Below are positions 11,125 through 22,450 of a stretch of DNA of 64,000 nt, in pieces (the first letter of the stretch is position 1; every line of letters begins with the position of its first letter). The notes below the pieces were generated by a model. It was not told the origin of the DNA and did not search any database. It saw only the letters and a program-made list of their open reading frames with translations. Both the position numbers and the translations under genes were made by a program. Source of the DNA: Plasmodium coatneyi (Eukaryota > Apicomplexa > Aconoidasida > Haemosporida > Plasmodiidae); NCBI RefSeq assembly GCF_001680005.1, contig NC_033560.1, positions 1,057,501 through 1,121,500 on the forward strand, given 5' to 3'.

Positions 11125-14100
11125 TGTTCCGATAATGGTACTATTCTTCTTCCTTTGTATATTATATATATATTTTATGTTAAGAAATTTATTCATACAT
11201 ATATGTATATACATAGGAACCTATATACCATTTCCCTTTCATCCCATGATTATATATATTAAATTAGAACTTTATTAGATCGTACACACTACTCTCTTCT
11301 TAAAAAAACATAATTCATCGTATATTTTTCTTTTTTTCAAATCATTATATATACGTAATTAAGATGAAAAAATATAAGAAAGAAGTGTGCCATAATGGTA
11401 AAGTAAAAAAAAAAAAAATCAGGAATTCCCTCCTATATTTCTTCGCACCTGCCCCCCATCCACTACATTATTCAGAATTGGTGTCACGCATAATTATATA
11501 CCGAACACAAATGCACACTATTTTTTATACTTTTTTCCCTTCCCCAGTTTGTTATATACATAAGGGCGTCACAGTACTCTTTTCCTCCTCCTCCTTCTTG
11601 AACAGAAAATTTTTCAGCTTATGGTATTATTTTAATTTATGTTTTACTATTATTCAAAAGGGGAGTTATGTAAATTCTGCTAATATACATATAGTATATA
11701 CTTCATACGTACAGAATACTTCCTGTTTTGCTTACATGTTCACATTGTACTCAATTATTTAGTATAGAGTATATAAATTTATAAGATAAATAGGGAAGGA
11801 ATCGACGAAAAAAAAGGAGAAATATAATATAAGGAGGAATTGTATTAATTATACATATATAAGAAACAAAAGTATGTGTTCTTCCTTGCAGCAGTTAGTA
11901 CACGTTCACGTAGTGTAACTTCTGCTTTTTTCTTTTTTTTTCTGCTCTTTATTCGTTCAGTACTAATAATAATTCTTTCCTTCTTGCTTTTCTCCTTCCT
12001 TCCTTTCTTTCTTCGTTTCTTTTTTTTCTTTTTCTTCCTTCCTTAGATCCTTATTTCCTTATTTCCTTCTTTCTTTCCTCCTCCCTTAGACCCTCCTTTC
12101 CTTCCTTAGACATCCTTCTCTTCCTTTCTTCCTTCCTTAGACCCCTTCATCCTCCTTAGATCCTCTTTCTAACTCCTTCCTTCCTCTTCCTTAGACACTT
12201 CCTTTCCTTCCTCCTCTCTAGACCCTCCCTTACTTAGTTCTCCTTAGAGACCTTTCCTTCTTTCCTTAGATCCTCCTTTCCTTCAAAACAATACAAAAAG
12301 AGTACAGGGGTAGGAATGCTGTTCTTCCCCCTTCCTGCCTCTCTCAATAGAATGCATTCTGCACTCCGCCCTGGAGACGATACTCCCTTTTAAGTAGGGC
12401 AAAAAAAAGGAGAGAACGTTCCCCTCTTTAGAGAAAGCACTCCAAAAACAAGAACAAAGAAACAAGACAGAAAGAGGCAATATGTCCCAAATGGAAGATG
12501 TTCCTGTGTGTGTGTGCACACACTCGTTCATGTATGTATATTATATTCATCGTACCTCCTGTGAAGGGTAGAACACAACACAACACACATTACTCTTCTT
12601 TTTTTTTTTACACACATATATGATGAGAAATTTGCATGTATGTGTACAATTTTTCATATATGTGTAGAATTTTGCATATATGTGTGTGTAGAACACAACA
12701 CATATTACGTTTATTTTTTTTATACACACATAGGAGAAATAGGTGTTGTTAAAAGAGTTACAGTCTAAGAGTGGTGCGCGTGCGGTGGTACGTTCTATAT
12801 ATAGAATATTCTATTCCCTACACCACCACCACTACTACTGCTACCACACGACCATCCATCCATCGTACCAGATGATCATCCTTCTAGGTGAACATCATCT
12901 ACCAGATGATGGGAGAAGGTGTATTTTTAATAGAAGAAAAGGGTAGGGGAGGAAGAAATATAATATGTGCTTAAGAAAGAACCAATGAGGATTTTTAGAC
13001 GGTATGCCACATTCCTTAAGGAACAATTCATAGGGTAAACGCTAAAGTGTTTACATTACGCTTATGTGGCAGGAATGTAGCAGATAAATAATTGCTAATA
13101 TATATAGTTCAGTACGATACAGTAGGGATGGACTGTTGTTCGTCCCCCTTTAATATTAGTGTTCGGATATATTCCTCTCCCTTTCAGCAGATGTTCTACT
13201 GTAAACTTCCTCCCCCATATATACACGTATGCCATTATGGGACATCATAATTGCTATATGCATGAATACAAATACTTACAATTACGCAACATTCTGTACT
13301 ATGTAGGTTAACCATAGCAGGAAATTGTTAAATTAATATTACCCCCTCCTTCCATCTATATATATTCCTTCATAATTCTACTTGAAGAATTAACACTTCA
13401 TATATACATATATATGTGGGAGAGCATGGGAAAGGAAATTTCTGCATTAACATACCTCCCCCCCTTCAAACCCCTCCCTTTCTTGGGGGACATCTTTTAC
13501 TCCCGTAAGGAAAATTTTCGGAACTTTCTCCGGAATGCTTAAAAAAATTTAAATTATAATGTGAAGAAAACAGAAGGAAGTACGTTAACGTGTGCAATGT
13601 AGTATATGTTGAATAAAGGGGTGGGGAGGCGGTAGCTCAAAAATAGTACAATAATATATATATGTACATATTTCATACATATATAAAGGATTTATTTGTA
13701 GTATACTCAGAGGGGAAAAAAGTAAAAAAATAAAGAGTAACAAAATGAATAAAATAAAGGAAAAGAGTAACATAACATTAATATATATATACAAAATATA
13801 ATATATGGAATGAAAAAGGGGAATAAGAATGTAACTCAAATATGAAGTATATATATATATATTCATATATTCTATGTAAATGATTTATGTATATAATATA
13901 CTTATTAAAAAAGAAATGAAAAGAGTAGGGAAGAAAAGGAGGTGCACATAGTGTAGTACTAGTAAAATGTTGTACGAATGAAATCACTTTAAAAAGGACC
14001 AATAAGGGAGGAAGTGTGTATGTGGAGGAGGGGGGGTGTATATTGGGAGGTCAATTATTTCCTCCCATGCAGTAATTTCCTATTTCTTTATTGGTACATT

Positions 14101-14364
14101 TATTCCTTTAATTATATATATACATGTGATAATTCTAATATGTATGCATATAATGTGTTTCTTCCGCCTGAAAAATTAAAAAGAATGCAAAGTACACTGA
14201 GGGAGAAGGTAAAAGATTGACACAAATTCATTAAGTTACAGCCTTTGTTAAACAGAAAAAAAAAAATCCTCAAATATGTGTATTCTACATAAATACATAA
14301 GGAAAAACACATTCTTTAACATAAATCTTATTAAATGTACAACTTACTTACATGAACTATAACA
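11125..14364. other. divergent intergenic region between two KIR genes
   Basis: 3.2 kb between divergently transcribed KIRs, so likely two promoters. It includes KIR-like upstream blocks (11700-11990), a long CCTTCCTTAGACC-type pyrimidine satellite (about 11960-12280), and a Gln/Arg-rich open stretch at about 12425-12520 that weakly resembles a KIR last exon. An open frame at 11364-11762 looks non-coding. Nothing else recognised. Confidence 0.5.
11960..12285 (+). repeat. pyrimidine satellite (CCTTCCTTAGACC-type units)
   Basis: Irregular repeats of CTTCCTTAGA(C/T)CC with CTTTCC spacers. The same composition is found in KIR introns, so this may be intron remnant sequence of a lost KIR. Confidence 0.65.
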
Positions 14365-16783
14365 ATGTCAACAGAACCAACGGTAAGGAACAATTTTAGG
14401 GGATTAAGTAAAAGTGGAATGAAGGAAGGTTGTTAGGGTTGGTAGGTGGAAGGGAAGGTTGTTAGGTGGGCGGTAGGTGGCTTCTTAGGGTGGTGATAGG
14501 TGGCTTGTTAGGGGATGGAAGGGAAGGTTGTGTTAGGGGTGGTAGCTGGAAGGAAGGTTGTTAGGCGGGTGGTTGGTGGAAGGAAGGAGGTTCTAAGGAG
14601 GAAAGAAGGAATAAGAAAGAAAAGAAGGAATAAGAAAGAAAAGAAGGAATAAGAAAGAAAAGAAGGAATAAGAAGGAATAAGATAGAATAAGATAGAATA
14701 AAAAAAGGAGGAAAGAAGGAATGAAGGAATAAGAAGGAAGGAAGGGATCTAAGGAAAAGAAGGGGGGCAGGCGGAAGGGGTTATTTCCCCCCTTTCTTCT
14801 TCTTCTTTGCGAAAGGACATTTGAATATTATGCATATAATATTTTATACATGATGTGGTGTAATGTCATAAAATTAGTAAAAATAAAAAATAAATGAATA
14901 GGGACACACTTATAATTAAATACATGCCACCCCCCCTCCACCAATCCCACACATTTACAGTTTACATTTTTAAGTGAATTACCTTCCGAAAAATATTTCT
15001 ACAAACCATTTAAGGAAAGCGTCCCCATGGACTGTAAAGATGACACCGGGGAAAGCAGTATACAGAACAAGCTGACATCATGTTGCAACGATGGAATTAC
15101 ACTTGATGTTAACGGAATTGCAAATGCCTACTGTTTTGTTTCTGGAATGAAACCTTACCAACAATATCCATTCTATACGGACCGATGGAATTTTCTCTAT
15201 TACTGGACTGGCGACAAAATATGGAACGAACTGAATGGTGACGCAAATAAGGAGGGCAAGTTTCCGGGCTGCCTGAAATCGGTTTGTGATATTATAGAAA
15301 AGAAATGTAAAAGTGAAAATGAAGGGGAATGTAAAATGACTTGTCACAATATTGACCACAGCACATTCACTAATAGGAAAGAATTCTTTGACTTCACCAA
15401 AAATTATAATGATATACGGAACTATGTACTCAGTGGTGCGGCCGGTTGTGAAACACATTGGCCAAACTATAAAACAAAAATTAAAGAAGCATGTGATGCT
15501 GTAAAAAAATACTGCGAAACAGGCGGGCACGGTAAAACAAGTAGTGATCCGTACTGTACAGAATCTTACTCCAATGATAAAGCTTACTGCACGGGAGCTC
15601 TAGAATTATGGACGTGTAAATCAGAACATGAACTGCAACCAGAAGAAGAGGAAGGAACGATATGTCCTTCTGAGGACGCAAATATAGAAGCCTTCCAAGA
15701 AAACATACGTAAAGCCACCACCACTTCTTCCATCTCCTCCATCTTTGGTACTTTAGCAACCATAGGTGCCCCTTTCCTTCTATATAAGGTAATAATTATT
15801 CCTTATAATTACAATTATAGTTAAAATTGAAATATTAAAAATATAATTCTCCTCCACTCCTAACACAACCTTCCTTCCCCCTACCACCCTACCACCTAAC
15901 AACCCACCTACCAACTTACCACCCTAACAACCCACCTACCAACTTACCACCCTAACAACCCACCTACCAACTTACCACCCTAACAACCCACCTACCAACT
16001 TACCACCCTAACAACCCACCTACCAACTTACCACCCTAACAACCTTCCCTTCCACCACCCAACTAACAAACTTCCTTCCTTCCACCTACCAACCCCAACA
16101 ACCTTCCTTCCACGAACCAACCACCTAACAACCTTCCACCTACCACCACCCACCTAACACCACCTTCCTCCCAACCCCAACAATCATCCTTCCCTTAGAA
16201 AGTACTTTCCTTCCACCAACCACCACCACCTAACAACCTTCCTTCCACGAACCAACCACCTAACAACCTTCCACCTACCACCACCCACCTAACACCACCT
16301 TCCTCCCAACCCCAACAATCATCCTTCCCTTAGAAAGTACTTTCCTTCCACCAACCACCACCACCTAACAACCTTCCTTCCACCTACCACCCCTAACACA
16401 ACCTTCCCTTCCATCCCCTAACAAGCCACCTATCACCACCCTAACAAGCCACCTACCGCCCACCTAACAACCCTAACAACCTTCCCTCCCTTTAGTATAA
16501 ACCATGGTCTTCTTGGTTTGGTAACAATTCAAATGGAGGGAGAAATAGAAGAGGAAAAAGATCAGCCGGACACGAATTCGATACGTTAACGTACGATTCA
16601 ACGGACACTTCAACAATAGGTCCAGCAACAAATTCTATAGGAGAACATTCTAGAGTACGCTCTGTGGCGCACACAAGACAGCCTAACAGAGAAAGAGAAA
16701 GAAGAGCAGGAACAAATACGACAAATAATAATAATACACCAGGCCACCATCAAAGAACGAATGTACGTTACAGTCGGATGTAA
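14365..16783 (+). CDS. KIR: KIR (pir family) protein with repeat-filled introns
   Basis: Proposed exons: 14365-14382 (MSTEPT), 14961-15788 and 16496-16783; all junctions are phase 0, giving 377 residues. Exon 2 starts FTFLSELPSEKYFY and has the Cys-rich domain with RWNFLYYWTGDKIW. It ends with TTTSSISSIFGTLATIGAP and FLLYK, almost the same membrane segment as the KIR at 28295-30016, showing recent shared ancestry or conversion. Exon 3 starts YKPWSSWFGNNS, has RRGKRS and ends NVRYSRM. Both introns are filled with satellite: G-rich in intron 1, C-rich in intron 2, including a 106-nt inverted pair. Exon 1 rests on ATG..GTAAGG and phase. Confidence 0.85.
14457..14562 (-). repeat. left arm of intronic inverted repeat (G-rich)
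   Basis: Reverse complement matches 16367-16472 over 106 nt with two mismatches by direct comparison. It lies in intron 1 of the KIR at 14365-16783. Surrounding GGTAGGTGG/GGAAGG satellite spans about 14420-14590. Confidence 0.9.
14590..14755. repeat. purine-rich repeat (GGAATAAGAAAGAAAAGAA units)
   Basis: About three 20-nt units followed by shorter GAATAAGATA variants, in intron 1 of the KIR at 14365-16783. Confidence 0.8.
15901..16040 (+). repeat. 28-bp minisatellite, 5 tandem copies, in KIR intron 2
   Basis: Five head-to-tail copies of a 28-bp unit that begins AACCCACCTACC and ends ACCCTAAC, without visible differences, at 15901, 15929, 15957, 15985 and 16013. There are no spacers, so it is a minisatellite and not a CRISPR-like array. 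Identical copies point to recent expansion. Confidence 0.95.
16097..16366 (+). repeat. 135-bp tandem duplication in KIR intron 2
   Basis: Two adjacent copies (16097-16231 and 16232-16366), apparently identical, each starting AACAACCTTCCTTCCACG and including the distinctive TTAGAAAGTACTTTCC. A third partial copy begins at 16367 and becomes the right arm of the inverted repeat. Confidence 0.9.
16367..16472 (+). repeat. right arm of intronic inverted repeat (C-rich)
   Basis: Pairs with 14457-14562 over 106 nt with two mismatches. It lies just 23 nt before exon 3 of the KIR at 14365-16783, within its polypyrimidine acceptor region. Confidence 0.9.
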
Positions 16784-17347
16784 CACCACCGTTGTGTAAC
16801 ATATTGTGTGGAATGTAACACTCATTTGGAATGTGGAATGAGTGTGTGCCCCCTCCCTCAAGAGGGGGGATGCATAAACGACCGCGCACATTTTATATAC
16901 AATGTAAGGAAGAAAATGACCTTCCTCTTTTTTCATTCTTCGTTTTTCCCCTTCCTTCCTCTCTTTTTCTTTTTTATCTTATCTTTTCTTTCTTTCTTTT
17001 TTTTTTATACCTTTTCTTCATATTTCATTCCTTCGATTTCCTTTTCATTTATAAGTTTGAATAAGCACCTAACGAAAGAATACTCCCAACGCGGATGCGC
17101 AAAAAGGTTCTGACCTCATTTAAAAAATTATTCATGAATTTTAAAAAAACAAAAAAAGAAAGTTTATGAAGTTAAAAAATTTTATAACAAAATGAATAAC
17201 CATTTTTTTGAATTCTTCAGTAAAAAATTTACCAAACAAATCAAAATAAAGTGAAAAAAAATTTTTTTTCTCGCGGCTCATATTCATTACACATGAACAT
17301 GTAAACACCTTCATACAATATACACAAAAAAAAAAGAAAAATATTTA
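16784..17347. other. convergent 3' flank of a KIR and a SICAvar gene
   Basis: Holds the KIR 3' hairpin (16849-16872) followed by GACCGCGCACATTTTATATA, pyrimidine runs, then AT-rich SICAvar 3' flank with poly(A) stretches. No coding sequence recognised. Confidence 0.6.
16849..16910 (+). promoter_or_regulatory. candidate KIR 3' UTR hairpin and GC-rich motif
   Basis: CCCCCTC..GAGGGGG can form a 7-bp stem with a short loop, followed about 10 nt later by GACCGCGCACATTTTATATA. Similar pairs of elements follow the stop codons of the KIRs at 28295-30016 and 22451-24431. Function unknown; position suggests mRNA 3' end or stability. Confidence 0.45.
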
Positions 17348-20300
17348 TTACACCGTAAACCCGGAATCTGAACTTGGAACCTGTTCCTTAGGAACATCAA
17401 ACCTAAACCCCGAATCTGAACTTGGAACCTGTTCCTTAGAAACGAAGCCTTCCTTCGGAAGAAAGTCTTCCTCCCTAAACCCGGAATTTAAACTTGGAAT
17501 CTGCTCCTTAGGAACATTTTCTTCTTTAATGAGCTCACTTCCCATGAATTCTTGAACCAAAATCTCAAAAAAGTCTTCCTTCGTCGAATGCAGATCCCCT
17601 TTTTGACATTCTTTTAAGACTTCTAAATGAATATCAATAATCATGCGGCAACCAACACCAGCACGGCGACGAACAGCACGTTTTTTCCTCCTTTTTTTAG
17701 GCGTAGAACGAGGTTTGCGTTCCTTTACTAAGGTATATTCATGTGGACCATGTGCCTGGTCCGCATGGTGAACAATCTGTTGTTCTATGGATGCACCACG
17801 TACTTGATAAGCTCTTCTGTAACGTTTTCTTGTCTTACGAAGTATACCAAAGTACTGAACAAAAGAAAAAAAAAAAAAAAAGGGAAAAAAATGTTTCTTT
17901 AATAGGGATGCGAAATGTTTTGTTCATGCAACAGTAATTACTACTTCAAAACCCAAATTGCGAAATCCTACACATACACCCCTAAAATGCGAAAATCCTA
18001 CACATACACACACTCCTAAAATCCGAAATCCTACATACACACACCCCTAAAATGCGAAATCCTACACCCACATACCCCCTCACTCATTCACTCTTTTCTT
18101 CTTTTTTTCTTCTTTTTCTTTCATTAAACCTTCTTCCTTTTTTTTTTTTTTCCATTTTTTTTTCTTCTTTTCTTCTAATATTAATTCTTTTTTATTTTTA
18201 TTTATTTTTTACCTTCCAAAGAAGATAGCTCATAACAGATATACCAAGCACGGCGGGAGCAAGAGGGAGGTAAGGAAGGACGGGGTTTTCCTTCTTGTGA
18301 GTAAGTGGAAGAACGGAGGGGGTGTCATGACTGGGACTGCCGCCTCCACGAAGAGCAGGTTGTTGATTATCATCTGCAGCAGGTGTATCACTGGGGTCAT
18401 TTACCTTTGGTTTTATTTCTTCCTTTGACTCTTTACGCTCAGGCTTCGCATCCTTTGCTTCCGGTTTTGTAGTGTCAGTACATAAATTATTTATATCCGT
18501 TAGAGTTTGTGTTATTTTTCCTTCCGCCCTAAGCATGTTATCCAATTTATTCTTTATATTATCTTTGTCTTTATCGCAACCCCCACTGTACCAGAGCTTA
18601 CTGTCCGTGTTCAATTTACATTCTCCATAGTTTTGCTCCCGTTCACACACTGGACAATCACCATTCCCCTTATCTAAACACCAAGTTTCTTTCTGTGTAT
18701 TTCCTTCATTAAATGCTTGTTCTATTATTTTCTCTTCAATAGGGCATTTTTCCAGGTTTCGCAATTTATTTGCGTATGCGTTCAGGAAGAGGCATCCAAT
18801 AACTTGATCAAATATTCGGTTATTTTTCTTCTGATTTCCGTACTTTTGTTTCTCTTCTTCCTTAATGCTGTATATATGCTGTAAACCTTTAGTAATGTAT
18901 TCACAAGCTTTTTTATTTGCTTCTGAAGGTGTAGTACTATTTCTATCCTGAATATTCTCACATAAACCTGCGTCAGTTCCATTCCCATTGGTCATAGCCT
19001 TAGACAATTCTCTTAACACTCTTCCGACGTCATTCCCCCCCCAAAAATTACACTATACAGGGAAAAAAGAAGGAGGGAACACATATGTGTACACTCCATG
19101 TGTATGCATATAGGCTTCATAAACATTCCTTCTTTCTTTAATTATGTATGAAGAATACTATTCCTTCCAGTGGTGCCATTAATAACATTGGACAATATTT
19201 TTCCCTTACCCAGTACTGTCTTCCATCCCCATCATTAGTTGTTCTGTCATTAAACCAATTATGTGCTACACAATTGGCGCGTTGACATAAGGTTTTCTTG
19301 TTGGTGCAGTCCTCACTTGAGGGAAGTGCTTGTCTTGGTGTGGATGGTCTTCTTGGTGGTGGTGGAGGGGGTCGAGCTGGAAGGACGGGGGATGCTGGTG
19401 CTTGGGGTGGTTTGGGTGGAAGTTGGGGTGTTGATACTTCGGGTTGAGGAACAACAACTGGTTTTTCTTCTTTGGCTGGTTGTAAGACTTCTGACATTTG
19501 TTCCTTTTCCTCCTCTTTTTCCTCTTTTAATCTTTCTTCCACTTGCTTAACAATTTTGTGCACGCTATTTGATTCGTCATCAGCGGAGATAATCTGATCA
19601 GGTTTATCCTTATCGACCCGTAAACGGGCTGAATCTTCAAGCGTATTGATCAGATCTTGCCATTTAGCCCCATCGGTACACCATTTCTGCTTAGTTGATT
19701 CTTTCATTATTTTATAATACAACATATTTGTGAGCAATAGTTGTTGCACATCATGTGGCAAAACCCCTGCGTTGTCATCAGGAATGTTAGGTGCACCATC
19801 ATAAGCACATTCCGCATACTCCTGATCCTTATTTAATGCTCCTTTAAATTCTTCCCTTACTTTTTTCACCTTCTCAAATGTGTAATCTATAACCCCCTTA
19901 GGAGCACAGAACAAATGCATAAAATATGTCCATGCTTTTAATAAATCACATATAGGAATGTTGTTTACGGTTCTTTTACATGGTGTCTTTTCCTTCCCTT
20001 CTTTGTTTTTATATTGATTCTTTGGGTTAGTTACAAACATTATGTTTTTCATCATTATTTCACAGAACTTTTCGTACTTGCCCATATCATCGCCAAGATG
20101 TTCTTCCAAGCCTCCACATAAGGGTAGTAGAATGTTCAATTCTTTATATTTCTTATCATCCTCTTGTCTTACATCCTCCGAAAATAGATTGAACCATTCA
20201 GTAATACTTCCTGTAATGAAGAGAAGGAAGGTTGTGTTAGGGGTGAACAATATATATATATGTAGACATATATACATACATATATATACATATATGTACA

Positions 20301-20977
20301 CCTCAGTTGTTGTGTGTATAATGATGACTTACGTTCCTTTTCATTCTCGTCGTCGTCATACTCTTCCTCGACATCCACGAACACATCATCATTGGTTCCA
20401 TTGGGACATTTATACCTTGCTGTCCTTTTATTTTTGTTCACAGCTACTGCTGTTTTCACTTCTACCTGTGGTACTTTTGTTGTTGTTGGACCTTTATTCG
20501 AGTTATCCCAACTGATCGTAGGAGGTCCCTGTCCACCGTATTCCAGAAGTACATAATCACCCTTTGTACCTTGCCTATAGGAAGGGGAGAATGAGAGAGA
20601 AAATACCTTTTCTTTTTTTTTTTTTTCCTTTTTTTCTTTTCGTACAACCACTACTTTTTTAAAAAGCATATATATATATATACATATGTGTATATATATA
20701 CATGTACACATATATATAAATAATTGTAATCGTAATTGTAACCATACCCACTACTTGGAACACGCTCTGTTTTCATATCCCCTTGTCCGAGAGTTATTAC
20801 AAATTCCCCATCAAATTGAATACCCTTCCTAGCTTTACTCCTAGTCCCATCAGCTGCACGTCGTGCACGACGTGTACGAGGAGCACCACTACCAGGACTA
20901 TGTTCCTCTTCCTCCGCTGCCTCTTTCGGAGGATGTGTTTGTTGTTGTTCAAATTTAGTCTTTTTCTGTGGAGCCAT
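17348..20977 (-). CDS. SICAvar: SICAvar variant antigen, complete short form with five exons
   Basis: SICA antigens are variant proteins on the infected red-cell surface. Proposed exons on the minus strand: 20977-20748, 20574-20333, 20210-19210, 19052-18213 and 17854-17348; phases agree throughout, giving 939 residues. Exon 1 (MAPQKKTKFEQQQ) is unusually basic (RTRRARRAADGTRSKARKG) and has no signal peptide. Exon 3 has a Cys-rich domain (CDLLKAWTYFMHLFCAPKG), a Glu-rich stretch, a long proline-rich linker, then NKKTLCQRANCVAHNWF typical of a SICA module. Exon 4 has FWGGNDVGRVLRELSKAM, CPVCEREQ and the hallmark membrane segment PYLPLAPAVLGISVMSYLLW. Exon 5 is the cytoplasmic tail: a basic stretch, MIIDIHLEVL, then DSGFREEDF/PKEQVP repeats. 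It is short compared with typical multi-module SICAvar genes. Confident of family; N-terminal exons less so. Confidence 0.87.
17945..18085 (-). repeat. tandem repeat in SICAvar intron 4 (about 30-bp units)
   Basis: About four degenerate units of CCTAAAATGCGAAATCCTAC followed by ACATACACACA. It lies between the SICAvar cytoplasmic exon and the membrane exon. The CCTAAAA start of each unit is telomere-like. Confidence 0.75.
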
Positions 20978-21829
20978 TTTTTAGCATATTATTCAATGAA
21001 ATAAAAATGTTACTTATTGAATTAGGAAGTAATATTACATTATCATTAAGTATCTACACATGGTGTGTACACAAAGAATGTACATACATTCATTCTTCTT
21101 TCTTCCTTTCTTTTTTTCCTTCCTTCTTTTATTCCCTTAAATCTTCTTTCTGTACATCTTCCTTCTTTACACCTTAAACCTTACTTCTTTACACCTTAAA
21201 ACTTCCTTCTTTACATCTTTCTTCTTCTTTTTCTCTTCCTTAAAAATTTTTTCTTTTTAAACCTTCTTTTCCTTCTTCATTAACCTTCTTTCTTTTACCT
21301 AAACCTTTTTTTTCTTTTTTTTCTTCTTTTTTTTTTTATACACCCTTCGGGTGTACCCCTCCCTAAAGGAAGTGATCTTCTTTCCTTCAACCCTAACAAC
21401 ATCATTCTAACACCCCTAAAATCCTTCACTCTAATACCCTTGCACCCTACCTTTACATCCTTACACCCTCAACAAAATAACATCCCTTCCTTCCACCCCT
21501 AACAACGAAATCTACACCCTTTTGCACACCTTCCCTTCAATTTTTTTTTTTTTTTTTTTTTTTGTCCTTAAAGGAAGTGACCTTCCTTCCTTACACCCCT
21601 AACAACCTTCCTTACACCTACCATCTAACAACGCACCTGCCACCTTACCACCCACCTACCACCTAACAACCCACCTACCCGTAACAACTGCACTCCCCTG
21701 CACACTTACCACATACCTTCCTTCCATCCTAACAATCTAACATCTCCCCTGCACGCCTAAAAACATCCCTTGTACCCTAAGAACTGCACCCCCCTGCTCA
21801 CTTTCCTCCCTTCCTTCTTTTTTTTTTTT

Positions 21830-21970
21830 ACCTTCTTTTTTTTCTTTTTTTTTATCTTCTTTTTTTTCTTTTTTTTTATCTTCTTTTTTTTCTTTTTTTT
21901 TATCTTCTTTTTTTTCTTTTTTTTTATCTTTTTTTTTTATCTTTTTTTTTATCTTTTTTTTTTATTTTTT
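21830..21970 (+). repeat. T-rich 24-bp tandem array
   Basis: The landmark ATCTTC recurs at 21854, 21878, 21902 and 21926, a 24-bp period, then decays to TTTTTTTTATC units. It sits between two blocks of C-rich satellite. Confidence 0.85.
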
Positions 21971-22373
21971 ATTTTTTCTCCTTACAGGAAGTGACCTTCC
22001 TTTCACCATAACACTACTCCTTAGGTGCACCCTGTTGCGACCTTCCTCGAACATACTTCCTTCCACCTACCACCGCCCTAACAACCTCCCTTCCACTTAC
22101 CACCACCCTTAACAACCTTCCTTCCACCAACCACCAACATCAACCCTTCCTTCCATCTACCATCTTAACACCACCTTCCTTCTAACACCCGTAACACAAC
22201 CTTCCCTTTTTTTTTTTTTTTTTGTGTACAATGAGTGAGACGCGTTTGCATGGCTCAAAATTGGTTTGAGAATAAATAAAAGGGAGAGGACAAATGGGGG
22301 AAAAAAAAGGGGTGAAAAAAAAAAGAAGGAAAAAGGCATGGAGGAAAGAAGAAGTGGCATTCCGCCCTTTGCA

Positions 22374-22432
22374 CTGTATATAAACTGTATGCGCGGTGTT
22401 ATTTATATCCCTTAGGGGAATACTACACACAA
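22374..22432 (-). promoter_or_regulatory. candidate KIR 3' UTR hairpin and GC-rich motif
   Basis: On the minus strand, past the stop codon, TCCCCTAAGGGA gives a short stem followed by CACCGCGCATACAGTTTATA. This matches in order the elements after the KIRs at 14365-16783 and 28295-30016. Confidence 0.4.
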
Positions 22433-22450
22433 GGGGGTATCTTTTTAATA

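Larger units (their letters stand above)
20978..22450. other. SICAvar upstream region with C-rich satellite
   Basis: 1.5 kb between the SICAvar start and the 3' end of the next KIR, both on the minus strand. It is almost entirely low-complexity: CTTCTTTACACC units, CACCCCTAACAACC satellite (21385-21800 and 22000-22200), a poly(T) near 21539-21563, and the 24-bp array at 21830-21970. It should contain the SICAvar promoter. No coding sequence seen. Confidence 0.55.

Noticed and set aside
11364..11762. ATG-started open frame of 132 codons upstream of a KIR
   Set aside because: Composition is that of translated AT-rich DNA, with no domain or splice support, and it lies in a region resembling other KIR 5' flanks.
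12425..12520. Gln/Arg-rich stretch that might be a KIR last-exon relic
   Set aside because: Similarity to KIR tails is only compositional, and no basic KKRS patch or Y-x-x-W start precedes it.
15901..16040. CRISPR-like array
   Set aside because: The repeats are directly adjacent without unique spacers, and the genome is eukaryotic.
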